Under the pieces are notes generated by a model. The model saw only the letters and a list, made by a program, of their open reading frames with translations, was not told the DNA's origin and searched no databases. Made by a program: the position numbers and the translations under genes. A DNA stretch of 64,000 bases from Mimachlamys varia (lineage: Eukaryota > Mollusca > Bivalvia > Pectinida > Pectinidae), in NCBI GenBank assembly GCA_947623455.1, contig OX392532.1, positions 4,671,501 through 4,735,500 of the forward strand. Reading direction: 5' to 3'. How positions within the stretch are numbered: position 1 is the stretch's first letter; every line of letters begins with the position of its first letter. Positions 59,280 through 64,000 of the stretch are shown one piece after another.

Positions 59280-60160
59280 AGCTAAAATAAATCAGAGAAT
59301 ATCAAAGCGTCAACAAAAACCAAAATCCTAACTCAAAATCGATTAAACCAGAGGAAAAAGAGGAACAAAGGAAAGATTTACATGGAGACTCTCGTAAAAG
59401 CACAAGAGAATAAGACCAGGTGCTCCGGGAGAGTAAGCGTCTTCTGCTTCATCGACACATATTCACATCCAAGTAAGCATCAATCTTCATCATTGTAATC
59501 ACAACAAGTAACCAAACTAATTAGCACTCTAAAATGTCCATCTTTATATCACACAAAGATACAGAATATTTCTCGATGATATCATGATGGCGACCATAAA
59601 ACTTGCCCATAGTCTTCATCAACCTGCATCTCTCAAATCCCTGTGCCGTAAGTTTTGTTCGTCAGCAGTTGACATCTATCACGAAAATCTCTATATTCAG
59701 AGAAAGCCCTAGAATATCGAATCAACTGCGACATTTAAACACCATAAGATGGACAAGCAGGGATGTTATTATCAAGAAATGGAAAGTTCACGATCGGAAA
59801 ATCGAAATCTTCACCTTTATCATACAGCTTAGTAGTAAGATGTCCGTGTTGGTCATAGTTTAAAGTAAAGATCGAGACAAGAAGCTTATATAGGAGAGTA
59901 TGTTGTGTCTTTAATCTCAAGTTCAGCAAGAAATCCTGATTGTTGCCATGAAAAGTGTCCATAATGTTCATATGCATCTTGGAAACCAAAGGTGTTAATT
60001 TTTAGTCAACAAAATGCATCAAACATGGGATTCGTGTTATTCGTAACAACAAACGTTTGAATACTGAAACCCTCGATATGTATATACCATAGATGGGGCA
60101 TTTTACTATCAAGAAATGGAAAGTTCGCGATGGGAAAGTCGAATTAGTTCTGCTTCTTCA
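59280..60160 (-). mobile_element. PLE relic (late RT and 3' end)
   Basis: Terminus AATCAGAGAATATCAAAGCG and AACTCAAAATCGATTAAACC at about 59290-59350. The VDEAE-type module is at about 59430-59460. Minus-strand RT motifs YDQHGHLTTKLYDKGEDFDF and PIVNFPFLDNNIPACPSYGV lie at about 59735-59865. A second diverged piece of the same NFPF region lies at about 60090-60150, so part of the element is duplicated or two copies are joined. The YIDD box is absent. Confidence 0.8.
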
Positions 60161-60589
60161 GTTATTGTAGAGCTTAATAATAAAGCCCTTATGTTGTTTT
60201 AAGTACATATTATTTTACACAACCAATAACTGTTTTTACAAAGCTCTGTAGCGTCGCAGAATCGCATCATGTCGGTACAATAACCACACTGTTGTACATA
60301 CGTCTTACAGCGTTACCAACTCGTAAAAAATGTACACCTTTCATTGTGAGCACACGCTTTGCTGGTCATTTGCATGAGTTATTTGCATAAATCATAATTT
60401 CCAACTGGACGACAATGTTTACGGATGCTTCTCCTTTGGTCGTCTTGTGATTAAGATGGAGGAAAGCGGCTATACAGAGGAGCGCACGCTCTCTGACTGT
60501 AGTCTCTCTTCTTGGCTTTTTAGGATTAGGATGCCTAGTGTTGATTAGTTCACCAATTAATTCAGCATAGTTTCAGCATACTCTGCTTA

Positions 60590-60720
60590 CAAAACAAATC
60601 TCGGCACAGTGTGTTCCCATGAGAATGTCGCCAACAAGCTGCTTGATTTGCGTTCACAGAGCTCGAGCTCAACAAATATATCGACAAGGAACTCGGTCTT
60701 TTTCATTTTTCCTATCCCCT
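60590..60720 (-). mobile_element. PLE RT fragment around the MGTNCA motif
   Basis: Minus strand: KKTEFLVDIFVELEL followed across a frameshift by VGDILMGTHCAE and then, with a stop, residues like YAELIGELI. These match the order EFLVDNIFVEFGG, IPMGTNCAP, AEFVEELI of the better copies. Confidence 0.65.
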
Positions 60721-60849
60721 TCATATTCTCAAAAATATTCCTATAGCCTTAAAATTCCATTTCGTGAAAAAAGTTACCCCTACTTATGCATTGACCTAAT
60801 TATCGAAAGATGAAATACTGTCAATATTATAATCTTTCAATCTACCCAT

Positions 60850-61910
60850 TTTATGATTTTATGAGAAAGACGCTGACCTACCTCAGCTATATTGGATACC
60901 TAAACTGCACAAGTCTATATAAGAACAACATTTTATCGCTCTGTTAATTGCTCGACCAAGACTTTATCAAAACTTCTTGCTACCATTCTCAGCAGATTTA
61001 AATCATGACTTCAGTCTTATTGTGGCACTGTATATAGTATTTCTTGCATTAACGGGATGTTATTTTTGAACATCTGCTGATTAGTCCTGAGCACTCCTCA
61101 ATAATGTTTCGTCTATCAAAACATTCGATTATTCAATCCGGTTCAAGAACGTATATGGTTGTGAGCTATCTTGGATCTTACGTTGTAAAAAACAAAACCT
61201 AGGATGAAATATACTGAGTACGAGTGATTGAATTCCTGGTGGACAAAGTTTTTGGAGGTAGGAGTTTGGAGGAATTTTCAAACCGATATTACAATGGGAA
61301 CAAACTGTGCCCAACTCTTGGCTGACAATATTTTTTTTTTCATACGAAGTTGAATTTGTCGAGGAGCTTATCGGAACAGGTAACAAAAACCTAGCCAAAT
61401 CTTTCAATTTCATTTTAATGTATATTATCGACGATATGTTGTCTATAAACAGCAAGACGTTTGCAGACCACGTCGATCGTATATTCCCTTCTGAACTTGA
61501 AATCAAAGACACCTCAGACTCTTCAACATCACTACGATAAACGTGGCGATTTCGATTTTCCGATCGTGAACTTTCCTTTTCTAGATTGTAACATCCCTCA
61601 TTTAGAAATATACTACATCCTTATACGATATCTGCATATGCTCATTAGCATGTCTGCTTATTGTGATTAAGAAATATGCCTCAGTGTTCATTTTGAGGCC
61701 ATTAAATTTCACTTGAATCTGACCTTGATTTGCATGGCGGGTGTCATCGATGAAGCAGAAGACGCTCACTCTTCCGTAACACCTGGTCTTATTATCTTAT
61801 AGTTGCTTGGGTTTTCATGAAAATATGTTCTTTGTTCATATTTGCACCTAGTTTAATCGATTTTTAGTTCTGATTATGGTTTTAATGACACTTAGGTATT
61901 TTTTTGAAAC
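60850..61910 (+). mobile_element. PLE relic, plus orientation, most of the RT and the 3' end
   Basis: Plus-strand motifs in element order: YLSYIGYLNC (decayed YWIPKLHK type, about 60880), an EFGGIFKPIL-type stretch (about 61250-61290), FFFSYEVEFVEELIGTGNKN (about 61335-61390), IIDDMLSINSKTFADHVDRI (about 61425-61480), SELEIKDT, then after a frameshift YDKRGDFDFPIVNFPFLD (about 61530-61590), AGVIDEAEDAHSSVTPGLII (about 61735-61800), and the terminus GTTTAATCGATTTTTAG. The catalytic box has an inserted Ile (YIIDD) and there are stops. It is the mirror-orientation partner of the minus-strand copies at 59.3-60.7 kb. Confidence 0.8.
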
Positions 61911-64000
61911 TTTAAGTGACTAAAAGACTCGCTTCATTACCTCATAATCTGATGGAGTTTCGGTTCCGGTCGTACCATTGACCCGTTGGTTATTCTGAAG
62001 TATTGCATGGCTAAACCTTGCCTCGGTAGTCACACAAAGTCAATTAGCAAATCCAGCCGGAATACATTCTGTCTGGAAATCATACCACGACAGCCACGTT
62101 TACAGAAAATTACAATCATCATCTCTAATTGGCTGTGTTTATAATATCATAAACCACAACAAGTTTCGTGCAGTTTTATTGATAATCTGGAAACGTTAGA
62201 ATGGTCACGTTTTATTGAACAATATTTATTATCATTGCATGCATCTTCGTTCAGCAAAATTGCACCAGGTCTGTTAAAAGCTCTTTCAAAGGCCTGTCCA
62301 AATAAGCCGTGCGTGACTTTTCTTTCACAAGATGAATCAGTCAAGTGGAGCGACGCGCAGTAGACATACATCAATCCATTTGGAAACAGGCAGAACAGAT
62401 GTATTGATGGTAGAACCAGAAATATCAGCTGTGCGCGGCTTGTTGGAGCAATGCAAATTTGACAACAGCGCAGGATGATTTAAGTAACTGGATAATCTAG
62501 GTCATGTTGCTTTATAGGCATTAAAATACATTCGAGATACATTGGATGACTGTTTCCGCGGTCAATAGCTACACAGTAGCATTAGTATATGTTTGTAAAA
62601 TAATAAATCATTATTTTAAATGTTTGGGAAACAATACATGTGACCTTTGTTATATTATTCGACAACGTCTGATATAAAACGATTGCTGTTAATCAAATTA
62701 TAATCAGGAACTGTGCGTGATAGACCCAGTAGTCCTAATACTCGCTCTTTCAGAAACCGATTCCGCAGTTTAATCATAAAAAATTGCGCCATGTCTTACT
62801 GAAGTATTGTTCTCCGTCGCGCGAGGGCACGCGCTGCATGTTCGTCCCTTAATCAATTCAACATACATCAAATATAAGTTGGACGCCTAACCTCTTGATG
62901 TAACGCCATGATGACATGAGCTGCTCACGGCTTTCTAAACGAGATATCGAGTGGCATTTTTCTCTCGCACAAATGACCATCTTTTTGGATTATCTATGTC
63001 AGGCTCTAAGGGAAGCAGACAAGAAAACGCTTTTCATTTCATTTTTACATTTACAAATAAACACTATTGACATATTGCATCCATTTTCCAGTAAGTAATG
63101 ACATATGTGTCTGATACGTGTTGTTCTAACAGGATATCGATTACACTTCCGGTATCCCTGAAACTTGTGATCGATACGTCTCTTGCATTCCTCTTACGTT
63201 CACACAGACCCCTTCATCTCACTTCCGTTACGTTCCGTATCAACTTCCGTTCTTTTAAAACATGACTTCCGACGTTAGCATAAGAATTCGCTGTTGAATG
63301 ACAGGAAAGATCGGTCTTTACTGTTTCATTAACAATGCACTAATCAAACATTGTCTATACAGCAGCTCCTCGGTCATTATCGCCTCCGTACTTCCGGTTA
63401 GTGTACGGTCGTCATCTGTTGTCTTCTTACCAGCACCAACATGTTACACAACACTGGAAACAAAATCAGTTTAGTAAGATTCGCTTGTAACACGTGATTT
63501 GATTGGCTACTGACCATATTCTCTTTACAGTAAATTTACACTTAAAGCAACGGCACGTTTCTGACTTTGTCCACAAGAGGCATAATGGGTCGTGCAGTTT
63601 AAAGACTGATTGTTTTAAGGGAAGAAACAGAAGTTTTAAACTTTATCTTGTACTGAAAATTGTATCCGATCACAACTCAAGTATGTTACAAATGAAACAT
63701 TGAGTACGAATATAGCACTGGCTAATGAAATCACCATCAACCCGTTTGTACACAGAAATCGATATACTCATTTTGCAACGTACACTGACATGAATTGGTA
63801 AGAATCCGACAAATGTTCAATGTTTGAGGAATGAACCAGTTTTGATATACTCCGCGTCGTAAACATAGACAACAAACACCAGCTTGTATTGGCAGGCCAA
63901 ATGGCCGACTTCTGAAAGACTCTTTCGGATTGGGGGTCTAGCAGCTACTTACTTGCAGCAATTCAACAAAGTTGAAAGTCGTATTAAAGTTTTCCATATT
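61911..64000. other. No recognisable gene to the end of the window
   Basis: AT-rich with a few short GC-richer patches (for example 63120-63270, with repeated CTTCCG words). Frames of 60-75 codons show no motif. I support no gene, RNA or repeat here. Confidence 0.5.

Noticed and set aside
61129..61512. 127-codon minus-strand frame as a gene
   Set aside because: It is the antisense of the plus-strand PLE reverse transcriptase relic at 60850-61910.
1..64000. tRNA, rRNA or other structured RNA genes
   Set aside because: By eye I found no cloverleaf with matching A and B boxes and no rRNA-like segment; a covariance-model scan would settle it.

Overview
This window looks like nuclear DNA from an invertebrate animal, most probably a lophotrochozoan such as a bivalve mollusc. 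It is AT-rich, gene-poor and intron-like. About a quarter of it (roughly 15-16 kb) is tandem repeats. It carries decayed Penelope-like retroelements, at least one decayed LINE, and one clear metazoan gene, a RASL10-type Ras-like GTPase with a eukaryotic branch point, 3' splice site and AATAAA signals. Nothing suggests bacteria: no operons, ribosome binding sites or dense coding. The mollusc assignment is an inference from overall character, not from a marker gene.

Layout. 0.15-4.86 kb: a 44-bp minisatellite (about 105 units) with higher-order structure. 7.1-9.6 kb: a 28-bp array (about 88 units) with a 336-bp higher-order repeat. 10.2-12.3 kb: a 48-bp array (about 41 units). 12.4-13.4 kb: a minus-strand Penelope-like element (PLE) relic with a readable YIDD box. 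14.8-15.6 kb: a very uniform 29-bp array. 16.0-18.0 kb: a 19-bp array. 19.2-21.1 and 22.6-23.7 kb: head-to-tail partial PLE copies on the minus strand. 23.96-25.03 kb: a 37-bp array with a perfect hairpin at its left edge. 26.5-28 kb: short PLE 3'-end scraps. 30.4-30.7 kb: a possible minus-strand exon. 33.9-35.0 kb: a G-rich GGT tract and a 116-bp repeat (4 copies). 40.3-40.9 kb: a 50-bp array carrying CACGTG in most units. 43.9-44.4 kb: a minus-strand LINE ORF1 relic. 50.7-52.2 kb: a modular 99/49-bp array. 53.3-54.2 kb: the RASL10-like gene. 55.67-55.90 kb: a possible minus-strand exon. 56.4-62 kb: more PLE relics in both orientations and one copy of a dispersed repeat whose partner, in opposite orientation, is at 47.8 kb.

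The only protein I assign with confidence is the RASL10-like small GTPase at 53321-53956 (+). Its whole coding sequence lies in one exon, preceded by a splice acceptor and an in-frame stop that together fix the start codon. The many other open frames, including those up to 336 codons inside the 44-bp array, are by-products of repeats or fall in AT-rich DNA without coding character. I found no tRNA, rRNA, CRISPR array or convincing multi-gene system. The observations most worth following are the nested higher-order structure of the arrays, the tandem PLE arrangement, the uORF arrangement on the GTPase mRNA, and two candidate exons of unknown genes.
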